NCBI GenBank assembly: GCA_030609625.1
Contig: JAUWBX010000014.1
Coordinates: forward strand, 1-12,159
Direction: 5' to 3'
DNA: 12,159 nucleotides
Origin: Phycisphaerae bacterium
Lineage (GTDB): Bacteria; Planctomycetota; Phycisphaerae; Sedimentisphaerales; Anaerobacaceae
Shown in pieces: positions 1 to 6,370 of the stretch. Position 1 is the first letter of the stretch; every line of letters starts with the position of its first letter. The position numbers were made by a program, and so were the translations under genes. The notes beneath the pieces are model-generated. The model saw only the letters and a list, made by a program, of their open reading frames with translations, was not told the origin of the DNA and did no database searches.

Positions 1-1228
1 GTTGTTCGGCTGGTTCGTGTTTATAGTTATTTGAAACAGAGCACCAGATATTCGGTCCGCCGATGAGTTTCGGTTCAACCTGTTCGGTCAGCATACGATT
101 GATATCGCCGGCTGCGCGTTTGAGCTTGGCGAAACCATTCATAACGAACTCGTAGTCCCTCGGAGCAGGCTCGTCGAACCAATAGACGAAGGCCTCGTCG
201 AGCCAGCCTTTTTCGCGAAAGTGTTCCTGGACTTCACGGCAGTAGGCGTTAAAAGCGGCTTTGTAATGGGGTGTATCCTCGCCGAAGCCGAGCAGCTCCG
301 GCTCACGCCGTGAGTGAAAAGTGCCCCCGCCGAGCCCCGGGATGCTGAGCCGAAAGGAGTTAAAGTGGTAGTAATCAATTCCCCGCTCCATTGCTTTGTC
401 CCAGGCGGTCCAGTCAAACACCGGCTTAAGCTGTTCGGGTTCAATTGACTTAGGAGCTTTGGGCCAGGTAACTTTGAGTCTGTCCAGCGGCGAGGGGTTG
501 TAGGGAGATATATGATGGGCGCCGAAGCTGGCCCAGTATTTGTCGAGGACCTGCCGTCTGTCTTTAGAATCGGACAGTTTCTGATAGCGGAATACATTGG
601 ACGTGGAAAAGCCAAAAGCCGTCGTGCAGGTCATCCGGTCGGGAAGAACGAAATCATAAACCTCGACACGCAGCGTAACATCTGCACTGTAGTTTTGCCC
701 AGCAAGGTGAATGCTGCCGGTATAGATTCCTGCCGGAACCCGGCGTGGGACTTTGACGCGAATCCAGAACGGCTGATTTTTGCCCGCCTCCAGACTAATA
801 GCCCCTTTAAACGGCGGCAGGGGGTCAGGCCAAAGGCCGGGCACTGAACTTTTATCGGTTGGGTGCGTAACATTGACGTATCGCACCTTGAGCACTTCGG
901 CGTTCTTAGCAGGAATAGTTGCTCCACCGGGCCCGCTCAACGCTCCGGCTCGCACGGTAAAAGCCTTCAAGGAAGCTATTGGCCTAACTACTAATTGCGC
1001 CGCCTCGGCTTCGTTGCGGGCGGCGCGTATCACAATTGTTCGGCCTTTTGTTTCAGGCGGCGCTTTGTCCGGACTTATTTTCCAGCCGGAAGAGGCCCAC
1101 CATAAAACGACCCGCTCGGTCGATGCGGTAAGCAGTTCGCCATAGCGTGCGTTAAAATAATCGCTCGTTTGAGCTAATACACTCTGGCTGCTCAGCAATA
1201 GCGCCAGGCAAAGAATTGTTCTTAACAT
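1..1228 (-). CDS. Secreted GH123/DUF4091-type glycoside hydrolase, C-terminus beyond window
   Basis: This is an open frame of 409 codons from ATG 1228 to the left edge, with no stop. The start has a strong GGAGGT site 8 nt upstream. Residues 1-20 form a Sec signal peptide ending in VLAQ. Residues of about 35-195 look like the beta-rich N-terminal domain of GH123/DUF4091 proteins, with the typical 'AARNEAEAAQLVVRP' stretch near 69-83. The catalytic barrel follows, and 'VYWFDEP' at 348-354 gives the adjacent Asp352-Glu353 pair. In GH123 N-acetyl-beta-galactosaminidases such a pair supports substrate-assisted hydrolysis. The family usually runs to 550-600 residues, so roughly a quarter to a third is missing. 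The family call rests on these motifs. The exact substrate is unknown, because DUF4091 proteins are far broader than characterised GH123. It acts outside the cytoplasm, probably in glycan breakdown. Confidence 0.8.
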   Translation of the reverse strand, partial: MLRTILCLALLLSSQSVLAQTSDYFNARYGELLTASTERVVLWWASSGWKISPDKAPPETKGRTIVIRAARNEAEAAQLVVRPIASLKAFTVRAGALSGPGGATIPAKNAEVLKVRYVNVTHPTDKSSVPGLWPDPLPPFKGAISLEAGKNQPFWIRVKVPRRVPAGIYTGSIHLAGQNYSADVTLRVEVYDFVLPDRMTCTTAFGFSTSNVFRYQKLSDSKDRRQVLDKYWASFGAHHISPYNPSPLDRLKVTWPKAPKSIEPEQLKPVFDWTAWDKAMERGIDYYHFNSFRLSIPGLGGGTFHSRREPELLGFGEDTPHYKAAFNAYCREVQEHFREKGWLDEAFVYWFDEPAPRDYEFVMNGFAKLKRAAGDINRMLTEQVEPKLIGGPNIWCSVSNNYKHEPAEQ

Positions 1229-1277
1229 AGGACATTACCTCCAAAGCGGATTTTCAACTTTAATCTGGCCGACCCCG

Positions 1278-1311
1278 CACCAATTGAGCTTAAGCTCACG
1301 CCTAATTGGTG
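1278..1311 (-). repeat. Inverted repeat in the GH123 gene leader
   Basis: The arms CACCAATT (1278-1285) and AATTGGTG (1304-1311) are perfect complements. A separate perfect 12-bp palindrome, GAGCTTAAGCTC, occupies 1286-1297 inside the loop. The repeat lies between the predicted minus-strand promoter and the GH123 ribosome binding site, so it would be transcribed as part of the 5' leader. It could be an RNA hairpin or an operator for a dimeric regulator; nothing here decides between them. Confidence 0.5.
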
Positions 1312-1330
1312 TGGTGTGGGCCATCAATGA

Positions 1331-1359
1331 ATTTTCAACTATAAACCGGAATCTGTCAA
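1331..1359 (-). promoter_or_regulatory. Predicted sigma70 promoter for the GH123-type gene
   Basis: On the minus strand a consensus -35 TTGACA (1359-1354) is followed after 17 nt by GAAAAT (1336-1331), which matches 4 of 6 positions of the -10 consensus. Transcription would start near 1325 and give a leader of about 100 nt containing the inverted repeat. The -35 is convincing and the -10 is mediocre. Confidence 0.5.
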
Positions 1360-1407
1360 GAGTTTCTTCACTCAGTCAGGCATAATTCTGTGGCGACCGA
1401 AGGGGGA

Positions 1408-1436
1408 TTGACCTTTAATTACAAAAGTTTTATAAT
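1408..1436 (+). promoter_or_regulatory. Near-consensus sigma70 promoter upstream of the Minf_1886 gene
   Basis: TTGACC (1408-1413) and a perfect TATAAT (1431-1436) are separated by exactly 17 nt. This is the best promoter in the window. Transcription would start near 1443 and run through the small open frame and the REPIN into the gene at 1642, giving a leader of about 200 nt. Confidence 0.7.
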
Positions 1437-1448
1437 AGAAGTGTTAAT

Positions 1449-1523
1449 ATGAACCGGACCTTTGCAAAACTCGGACCAGTGCTCTCGGCAGTCCCTTGGG
1501 GATGCCTTACGGCGCTTCATTGA
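1449..1523 (+). CDS. Possible 24-residue leader ORF
   Basis: An ATG 13 nt after the -10 box opens a 24-codon frame (MNRTFAKLGPV... ending CLTALH) that stops at 1521-1523, 5 nt before the REPIN. No clear Shine-Dalgarno site precedes it, and the predicted transcript start lies only a few bases upstream, so any translation would be of a nearly leaderless message. I do not recognise the peptide. It may equally be non-coding leader. Confidence 0.2.
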   Translation: MNRTFAKLGPVLSAVPWGCLTALH

Positions 1524-1527
1524 TGGC

Positions 1528-1597
1528 TGTCATTCCTGCGAAAGCAGGAATCCAGTATTATGAGTTCTCTGGATTCCGCATCAAGTGCGGAATGACA
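1528..1597. repeat. REPIN-like palindromic element (two inverted REP hairpins)
   Basis: The 70-bp element is bounded by TGTCATTCC (1528-1536) and its complement GGAATGACA (1589-1597). The left half is the hairpin ATTCCTGC-GAAA-GCAGGAAT followed by CCAG. The right half is the inverted, diverged copy, from CTGGATTCC (1569-1577) to the end. Two REP units in opposite orientation around a short spacer is the REPIN/MITE layout, mobilised in trans in known cases. A single unit of the same repeat lies at 11730-11757. It falls in the 5' leader of the Minf_1886 gene. Confidence 0.75.
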
Positions 1598-1641
1598 ATC
1601 CCACAAATTATAAGCGACAGAACACCGGACACGTTTTGAAA

Positions 1642-1995
1642 ATGAAAAAGAATCTCGAACAAATCGCCGGAGAAGATAGCCGATTCAGCCCGCCGGCTAT
1701 CAGGTTCGTCTATGAGGCGCTCGGCTTCACCGTAAAAAAGATTACTGTCGAACCCAGGCACGTCAGCGGCCAAACGCTCTGCGAGGGGCTAAAGAAATTA
1801 GCTATTGAAAAGTGGGGCAGAATGGCAATGGTAGTCCTCAATGCCTGGGGAATTAAAACAACTCGAGATTTCGGCGAAATCGTTTATCTGATGATAAAAT
1901 ACGAATGGATGAGCGCTCAACCAGTAGATTCAATCGATGATTTCAACGATGTCTATGATTTCAAAGCCGTCTTCAAAGACCAATTCGAATTCTAA
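1642..1995 (+). CDS. Minf_1886 family protein
   Basis: This is a 117-residue cytoplasmic protein with no signal peptide or membrane segment. It has the layout of the Minf_1886 family: an N-terminal acidic helix, then 'YRFVYEALGFT'-like sequence (here 'IRFVYEALGFTVKK', about 23-36), the hallmark 'HVSGQTLCEGLKKLA' (43-57), 'MAMVVLNAWGI' (65-75) with 'DFGEIVYLMI' (80-89), and a closing 'DDFNDVYDFKAVF' (103-115). The family is widespread in PVC and related bacteria and has no established biochemical function. I chose ATG 1642 because family members begin just before this point. An in-frame GTG at 1585 lies inside the REPIN and would add unrelated residues. No strong ribosome binding site precedes 1642. 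A near-consensus promoter lies 200 bp upstream. The gene converges on the GNAT gene. Confidence 0.8.
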   Translation: MKKNLEQIAGEDSRFSPPAIRFVYEALGFTVKKITVEPRHVSGQTLCEGLKKLAIEKWGRMAMVVLNAWGIKTTRDFGEIVYLMIKYEWMSAQPVDSIDDFNDVYDFKAVFKDQFEF

Positions 1996-2092
1996 ACTCA
2001 AGCGCAAAATCGCCTAAGAGCTTAAAGACTCATTTTGGGATGGCGCCGAATAACTACCAGTAACCACCACGCATTTATCGTGTTACATACCA

Positions 2093-2572
2093 CTATTCTA
2101 ATTCAAGTATAAACGCCTGGTCGCACCTGCTTGATAAATGCTCCGGCTCGTATTCGACAAATCCGTAGCTTTTATACAAACTAATCGCTTCTTTTAAGAC
2201 CGAAGCGGTTTCCAAAGTGATTTTCTTAAATCCCATTTGCCTTGCCTTTGACAGGGCATCTTCCAGCAATAATTTACCCAACCCTTTACTTCTGTACGAG
2301 CTGCGTAGATACATTTTACGAAGCTCGCACGTTGCCTTATCGACCGGATAAAGCCCGTAAGCTCCGATTATTGAGCCGTCCTCTTCTTCAAGCACATAAA
2401 ACGCCCCGCCTCGTCCAAAATAGGATTGCTCAATATCTCTGATGTCAGCGTCCGTGCCCGCCGGGTCCGGCTTCAAGTTATATTCTTTCAGAACGCTACA
2501 GACTAACTCTGTTATCTTTTCACAATCTTTATTATTTGCCGGCCTCAACCTCGGCCACTGGCTCTCTGTCAT
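2093..2572 (-). CDS. GNAT family N-acetyltransferase
   Basis: This 159-residue single-domain protein fits the usual GNAT length. An acetyltransferase of this fold moves the acetyl group of acetyl-CoA to an amine on a small molecule or protein. Motif A is clear: the beta strand 'ELRKMYLRSSY' (83-93) leads into the pyrophosphate loop R94-x-x-G97-x-G99 and helix 'KLLLEDALSKA' (100-110). Motif B follows, with 'ITLETASVLKEAISLYKSYGFVEYE' spread over 118-142, the 'YKSYGF' element being typical. The substrate cannot be read from the sequence. ATG 2572 has an AGGA-like site slightly far upstream. The gene is last in the minus-strand series and lies 150 bp after the lipoprotein gene, so it may have its own promoter, although I found no convincing one. 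Confidence 0.85.
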   Translation of the reverse strand: MTESQWPRLRPANNKDCEKITELVCSVLKEYNLKPDPAGTDADIRDIEQSYFGRGGAFYVLEEEDGSIIGAYGLYPVDKATCELRKMYLRSSYRSKGLGKLLLEDALSKARQMGFKKITLETASVLKEAISLYKSYGFVEYEPEHLSSRCDQAFILELE

Positions 2573-2722
2573 ACTGCTTCTCTTTCCTGCGCAGAAATAT
2601 AGCTATCGACGTAAATTACCTGTGAATTGTACCTTACTTTTTAGTGAAAATCACAGATTATTCAGATATGGAAAGGCCTGATGATTATGATTGTGTGAAA
2701 GTTTTATTTGCCGGAACTACTG

Positions 2723-3055
2723 TTAGTCCAGCGCACGAAACGCCCCCGTTTCTTCGATAATTACAGGATGGCTTTCGACCATTGACGGTATCTTATCTCG
2801 TATTTCCTGTGGTTTTGAGGATGTAAAAATCTTGATACAAGGCTTACCTTCGGAAAGCCCGATTGCCGTACCCTCGACCCCGGAAATGGCCATCCATTCA
2901 TCCGTGTGTTCTTCCTGCACCTGCTCGATAGTTCGCTCCGGCATAGTCCGTCCTTTCTCAAGACCGCTGGGACCGGTATAAGAACAGCCGGTAAGAATAC
3001 CGGCTGCGCTCATAGCACCAACGTTCAGCATAATAATTGCAATCCGCCTGACCAT
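2723..3055 (-). CDS. Small lipoprotein with 'GVEGTAIG' domain
   Basis: This 110-residue protein starts with a basic N-terminus, a hydrophobic stretch (about 5-20) and a lipobox L21-T-G-C24, so it should be lipidated at Cys24 and membrane-anchored after signal peptidase II cleavage. After a short linker, residues 41-109 form one small domain: 'IEQVQEEHTDEWMAISGVEG' (43-62), 'TAIGLSEGKPCIKIF' (63-77) and a closing 'PVIIEETGAFRAL' (97-109). The same pattern occurs in the N-terminus of the adjacent upstream protease (599-residue protein, about 36-104), with GVEGTAIG at 59-66 here and 55-62 there. The domain has no function I can name. Fused to a protease it could act as a propeptide, inhibitor or targeting module, and the free lipoprotein could act in trans on the protease; this is inference. 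The ribosome binding site is weak (AGAG-type). Confidence 0.75.
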   Translation of the reverse strand: MVRRIAIIMLNVGAMSAAGILTGCSYTGPSGLEKGRTMPERTIEQVQEEHTDEWMAISGVEGTAIGLSEGKPCIKIFTSSKPQEIRDKIPSMVESHPVIIEETGAFRALD

Positions 3056-3131
3056 CGCTAAATCTCTATTCTCTCAGCCCTTGATGAAAGCAGACTCATA
3101 TTGCACTCTGTGTCTCTTTTAGATAATACCG

Positions 3132-3167
3132 GCAAAGGGATGGCGAAAGAATCCACCATCCCTTTGC
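3132..3167 (-). terminator. Stem-loop after the protease gene
   Basis: GCAAAGGGATGG (3132-3143) and CCATCCCTTTGC (3156-3167) form a perfect 12-bp stem with a 12-nt loop, 23 bp past the protease stop codon. On the minus strand the sequence after the stem is not a clean T-run, so it may stop transcription only partly, or mainly protect the 3' end of the message. It lies between the protease and lipoprotein genes, which suggests that the two are not transcribed strictly as one unit. Confidence 0.6.
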
Positions 3168-3190
3168 GGTCAATATCATCTACCAAACTG

Positions 3191-4990
3191 CTATCTGCGC
3201 TTCACTGGTGCAGTGTCCTCTCCACCCAAGCTGGACACGACCATTACAGACTCACCTGGATCGGTCACCCCTCTCTTCTTCAACTTATATTTATTTTTCC
3301 TACTGTCGTAAGTCATCTGGCCGTAGTTCACGGCGCCCGTGCTGTCATAGACCGTCAAGACAGCGTCGGGGGCTCCGGTGCTCGTAGCCTCTACATTGAG
3401 TTCGCCGTTTCTAAGTTTATACTCAGCCTTGGTGATGGTCACTGTGTCCGTGGTGGTGGCCGGCGTGACGTTCAGGGCGGCAGCGTTGCTGGGGACGCCG
3501 TCCTGGGTTGCCGTGATGTCGGTTGTGCCGGCCAAAATACCCGTAATACCCGTGGCGAGGCCAGAGGTGTCAACAGTCGCTACGGCGATATTTGAACTTG
3601 CCCACGTGGCAGTGGATGTCAGGTCGGCGGTGCTACCATCGTTGAAGCTGCCCATCGCGGTGAACTGCTGAGTCTGACCCTTTTCGATGGTCGCGCTGGT
3701 CGGCGTTACCAAGATGGACGTCAAGGTGGGTGGCGCAGTGACTTCAAGAGAGGCGGTGTCGCTGAAGCCGTCCTGGGTTGCCGTGATGGTGGCTGTGCCG
3801 GCCAAAATACCCGTGGCGAGGCCAGAGGCGTCAACAGTCGCTACGGCGGTATTTGAACTTTCCCATGTGGCAGTGGATGTCAGGTCGGCGGTGCTACTAT
3901 CGTCGAAGCTGCCCGTCGCGGTGAACTGCTGAGTCTGACCCTCTTCGATGGTCGCGCTGTTCGGCGAGGCTTCAATGGCAGTAAGTACTGGTGGTTCGCC
4001 GGCGGTGGTGTTGTCAACGGTCACACCGAAACGAGTGAGTACCAGGTCAATCCGATTGGCAACAGTCATAGTTGAACTGCCGGCAAATAACAATCCAACT
4101 GGATTACGATTGCCATCATCAGTCACAATCAGCGAACCAGAGTCGCCGCCCGCGCTAAAACCACCTGGTTCGATTATGATCTGTTTCACAAATTTCGCCG
4201 TCTTGCCAGGGCCGTAACCGACAATGACGGTGGCATTGACACCAGTAACTTCCCCTGTGGTCAGTTCAGTTGTTCGCCCGAATTTCTGTACCTGCTGGCC
4301 AATGAAGGCCTCGACGATGGTCGAGTTGGGTGTCCCATAGCCGCCAGTCGGTGTGGCAGTGCCAAGTTCGTCCACCGTACTAATGGCAATGGCTGCATCG
4401 ATCTCGTTTCTGGCCCTACGACTGAACACAATTGGCTCGAAATCGGACAGCGTGCCAATATAATCATCCGGCAATGAACCTTTATCAAACGTACCTGGTT
4501 GAATTACATCATCGCCGAGACTTGCCAGGTTTTCATTAGCATACACATGGTTGTTACTGAGGGCGTAAACATTACCTGCCGAATCTTTCACCCTACATGC
4601 GATAGTGCCAGCAGTAATATCTGGGTGACCGGTCGAAACACCGATAGGCACCGGTCGAGAGAATCTGGCCGTAGGATTGACGAGAGCGTAAATTTTGCCA
4701 GTAACTACCACCTGGACCGGGACGCCATCGAGCTTTTGAGGAATACCGCGAACACCCGGGCCGGCTGTAAAGACCTTGACTGCCAATTGGTCGTTCTGAT
4801 TGTACCCAATGGCTGTGCCCTCGACACCATCCATTGCCATAAACCGGTCGATGTTCCTTTCCTGGACATCTTTGACATGTTCAAAGGCCCAATCCCTATT
4901 TCCCTGGGCTGATAGGATGCTCGAAAGAACCAGAAGTCCGAAAACAGCGACAATTACTAATAGTACCTTACAAAAAATTCGTCTTGTCAT
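3191..4990 (-). CDS. Secreted NAL1/trypsin-like serine protease with two Big_2 Ig-like domains
   Basis: This 599-residue exported protein has a signal peptide at residues 1-29 (basic start, long hydrophobic core, cleavage near SAQ-G). Residues 36-104 are the 'GVEGTAIG' domain shared with the neighbouring lipoprotein. The chymotrypsin-fold protease domain covers about 115-326. His148 in 'LSNNHVYAN', Asp198 in 'NEIDAAIA' and Ser284 in 'GGDSGSLIV' supply a complete triad. Two bacterial Ig-like (Big_2) repeats at 334-419 and 420-510 are nearly identical to each other, and a small beta-rich domain closes the protein at 514-599. It probably cleaves proteins outside the cytoplasm or at the cell surface, with the Ig-like repeats as spacer or adhesion modules. 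I chose ATG 4990 because AGGAG sits 7 nt upstream; a TTG at 5008 would overlap that site. A sigma70-type promoter lies at 5189-5217. Confidence 0.85.
   Translation of the reverse strand: MTRRIFCKVLLVIVAVFGLLVLSSILSAQGNRDWAFEHVKDVQERNIDRFMAMDGVEGTAIGYNQNDQLAVKVFTAGPGVRGIPQKLDGVPVQVVVTGKIYALVNPTARFSRPVPIGVSTGHPDITAGTIACRVKDSAGNVYALSNNHVYANENLASLGDDVIQPGTFDKGSLPDDYIGTLSDFEPIVFSRRARNEIDAAIAISTVDELGTATPTGGYGTPNSTIVEAFIGQQVQKFGRTTELTTGEVTGVNATVIVGYGPGKTAKFVKQIIIEPGGFSAGGDSGSLIVTDDGNRNPVGLLFAGSSTMTVANRIDLVLTRFGVTVDNTTAGEPPVLTAIEASPNSATIEEGQTQQFTATGSFDDSSTADLTSTATWESSNTAVATVDASGLATGILAGTATITATQDGFSDTASLEVTAPPTLTSILVTPTSATIEKGQTQQFTAMGSFNDGSTADLTSTATWASSNIAVATVDTSGLATGITGILAGTTDITATQDGVPSNAAALNVTPATTTDTVTITKAEYKLRNGELNVEATSTGAPDAVLTVYDSTGAVNYGQMTYDSRKNKYKLKKRGVTDPGESVMVVSSLGGEDTAPVKRR
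3498..3968 (-). repeat. Tandem duplication encoding the two Big_2 domains
   Basis: Two copies of an approximately 260-bp unit are closely similar base for base, including long identical runs near 3604-3634 and 3865-3895. The offset between them is 270 bp near 3501/3771 and 261 bp near 3601/3862. The difference is a perfect 9-bp tandem duplication (AATACCCGT at 3536-3544 and 3545-3553) that adds three residues (Gly-Ile-Thr) to the second domain. Such closeness points to recent duplication or gene conversion. Confidence 0.8.
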
Positions 4991-5071
4991 AGTTTTTCTC
5001 CTTTTCAATTTAGTTCAATTTAATTACGAAACTGTATAATATCATAAATTCGAAATTCGGGCCTGATTATA

Positions 5072-5122
5072 TTATCGGAATTTTGGTCTAATTTGATAAG
5101 TCATCGTATATTTTGTTTTCAC
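5072..5122 (-). CDS. Possible 16-residue ORF in the protease leader
   Basis: On the minus strand a strong GGGGAGG site precedes GTG 5122, which opens a 16-codon frame (MKTKYTMTYQIRPKFR) ending with TAA at 5074-5072. It lies inside the predicted protease leader, about 60 nt after the transcription start and 80 nt before the protease start. An ATG 4 nt earlier opens only two codons, and another short frame overlaps it. The quality of the ribosome binding site is the only positive sign. Confidence 0.25.
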   Translation of the reverse strand: MKTKYTMTYQIRPKFR

Positions 5123-5188
5123 GCCATATCCTCCCCACAAATAGACTACACACTCTCCTCTTCCCCTCCGGAATTCTTATTAAGAAAT

Positions 5189-5217
5189 AGTTTACCAGAT
5201 TAACCCCAAAAAGTCAA
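5189..5217 (-). promoter_or_regulatory. Predicted sigma70 promoter for the protease gene
   Basis: Minus strand: TTGACT (5217-5212), a 17-nt spacer, then TAAACT (5194-5189). Transcription would begin near 5182, giving a leader of about 190 nt. The 12 bases TTGACTTTTTGG at the -35 are identical to those of the gyrA promoter. Confidence 0.6.
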
Positions 5218-5284
5218 CGGATTTATCCCGAATATTGTAAAATATTTTCCGAAGGCTTGTTTAGCTAAATTCATTGATAGTAAG

Positions 5285-5389
5285 GCTTTAGGGTGATAAT
5301 CAGGCCAGAAACCTCAAAATAATGTTTTTGTAGTACTCTACCGCTTTTTCCACGTCGCTGCTCTCGATATATTCGTCCCGCTTATGGCA
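5285..5389 (-). pseudogene. 3' remnant of a second M20 peptidase gene
   Basis: The minus-strand frame ending at the TGA at 5302-5300 reads CHKRDEYIESSDVEKAVEYY, then KNIILRFLA. This matches the last 29 residues of the intact M20 peptidase (350-378) at 24 of 29 positions. At the DNA level I count 15 mismatches over the 87 coding bases, and similarity continues for about 15 bases past the stop. Upstream of the Cys codon the match ends and holA sequence begins. Eight or so of the mismatches are silent third-position changes, so the copy evolved as a coding gene before it was truncated. The stop codon of holA lies inside this remnant, in another frame. Confidence 0.8.
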
Positions 5390-6345
5390 GTGCCGGCGGA
5401 TAATTTTAATACCAATTGCTCCATCGCCACTTTTGCTTTTGTTCGGCCGGTTTTGATAGCATAGTCGGTCTCGGCCAATTGCTGCAAATATCCGCCGATT
5501 TGTTTCAGGCTCATCTGCCGAAGTTGCGCAAAGAATTTGTCTTTGTGGCTCCATATTCGAAATCTCTCTGCAACTTCACCGCTGCGGACACCTTTGTTAA
5601 GCAGCACTTTAGCGTTGAACATCCTGCGGAAGTGATATGCAAAAGCCCCGACAACGGTAAATTCCGTAGATTTGTCCTGTGCGAACATGCCCCTTAAGCG
5701 CTCAACTGCCTGGGCAGGATTGCCCGCGATAACGGCATCAATCACGGCAAAAGCATTGAATAAGCGATTATGTCCTATGAGCGATTCGATATGCTTCGGC
5801 GTTATGACCTTTTCGGCATCCGCGAACAAAGCCAATTTGTCGATTTCACTGTACAGCCGTATCAGCTCATCGCCGGTCAGCTCGATTAAAAGTTCGGCTG
5901 CGTCCCTGCCGAGTTTTTTATCGTATGCGTCGTTTGCATATTTTATCAGCCGCTGCGGCAGTTCACTACGTTTAGGCTGGGCAACCTTAATCAGCTTGCC
6001 TGCTTTCGGCAGTTTCTTGGCCAGTTTTGTACGTGAGTCCCAATTGTTCACGGTCAAGACAAGTCGTCCCGTAGAGCAGGGTTTATCGAAATACTTCTCA
6101 AGCAGCGGACGGTTTTCAGATATAAATTTGTCTGCGCCTTTTACGAGAACAACTCGCTTGTCGGTTAGAAACGGTGCCGTCCGCAGCTCATCCAGCACCT
6201 CTGAAATCAGGACCGAAGCAGCCTCAGCGTCAAAGAGTCCTGTCGCCCTTTGCGACGGCTCCAATAGCTCATCGAGAAGTTCACGGCACCGGGCATTGAC
6301 AAGGGATTCTTCTTTGCCCGCAATTACATAAATCAGTTTGTCCAT
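5338..6345 (-). CDS. holA: DNA polymerase III subunit delta, with altered C-terminus
   Basis: This is a 335-residue delta subunit, close to the usual length of about 330-340. Delta is the clamp-loader arm that opens the sliding beta clamp during replication. The N-terminal AAA+-like domain starts at 'KLIYVIAGKEESL' (about 3-15) and has no working P-loop, as is normal for delta. It continues through 'LRTAPFLTDKRVVLVKGADKF' spread over about 59-79. The helical linker ('LTGDELIRLYSEIDKLALF', about 165-183) and the C-terminal collar domain ('LYQQLAETDYAIKTG'-type sequence, here 'LQQLAETDYAIKTGR', near 290-304) are all present. The family ends shortly after 'MEQLVLKL'. Here another 20 residues follow, the last 16 or so read from the M20 remnant in the wrong frame. 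ATG 6345 fits the family start; a TTG at 6393 lies in a hairpin. The ribosome binding site is weak. It lies 201 bp after gyrA. Confidence 0.85.
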   Translation of the reverse strand: MDKLIYVIAGKEESLVNARCRELLDELLEPSQRATGLFDAEAASVLISEVLDELRTAPFLTDKRVVLVKGADKFISENRPLLEKYFDKPCSTGRLVLTVNNWDSRTKLAKKLPKAGKLIKVAQPKRSELPQRLIKYANDAYDKKLGRDAAELLIELTGDELIRLYSEIDKLALFADAEKVITPKHIESLIGHNRLFNAFAVIDAVIAGNPAQAVERLRGMFAQDKSTEFTVVGAFAYHFRRMFNAKVLLNKGVRSGEVAERFRIWSHKDKFFAQLRQMSLKQIGGYLQQLAETDYAIKTGRTKAKVAMEQLVLKLSAGTAISGTNISRAATWKKR

Positions 6346-6370
6346 CTTAAATACAAAACAAAATGTCACT

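Larger units (their letters stand above)
1229..1641. other. Divergent intergenic region
   Basis: This 413-bp gap separates the GH123-type gene (minus) from the Minf_1886 gene (plus). It holds one predicted sigma70-type promoter in each direction, an inverted repeat in the GH123 leader, a 24-codon open frame directly behind the rightward promoter, and a REPIN-like palindrome ending 44 bp before the Minf_1886 start. I find no larger gene in it. Confidence 0.7.
4991..5337. other. Leader and promoter region of the protease gene
   Basis: This 347-bp AT-rich gap lies between holA and the protease gene. It contains, in order of minus-strand transcription, the rest of the M20-gene remnant, a sigma70-type promoter, purine-rich stretches that resemble ribosome binding sites, a possible 16-codon ORF, and the AGGAG site of the protease gene. 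I see no other gene. Confidence 0.65.

Noticed and set aside
139..1145. Several short frames on both strands
   Set aside because: All overlap the continuous 409-codon GH123-type frame on the minus strand, which has a signal peptide, a strong ribosome binding site and catalytic motifs.
1585..1641. GTG 1585 as start of the Minf_1886 gene
   Set aside because: It falls inside the REPIN and adds residues absent from the family pattern.
3378..4217. Consecutive plus-strand open frames antisense to the protease gene
   Set aside because: They are low-complexity Val/Ala-rich translations of the duplicated Big_2 region; the minus strand has the signal peptide, triad and domains.
4991..5008. TTG 5008 as start of the protease
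   Set aside because: It would overlap the AGGAG site that serves ATG 4990, which directly precedes a normal signal peptide.
5300..5554. 84-codon minus-strand frame ending in M20-like sequence
   Set aside because: Only the last 29 codons resemble M20; the rest is holA read in another frame. It is a remnant and not a gene.
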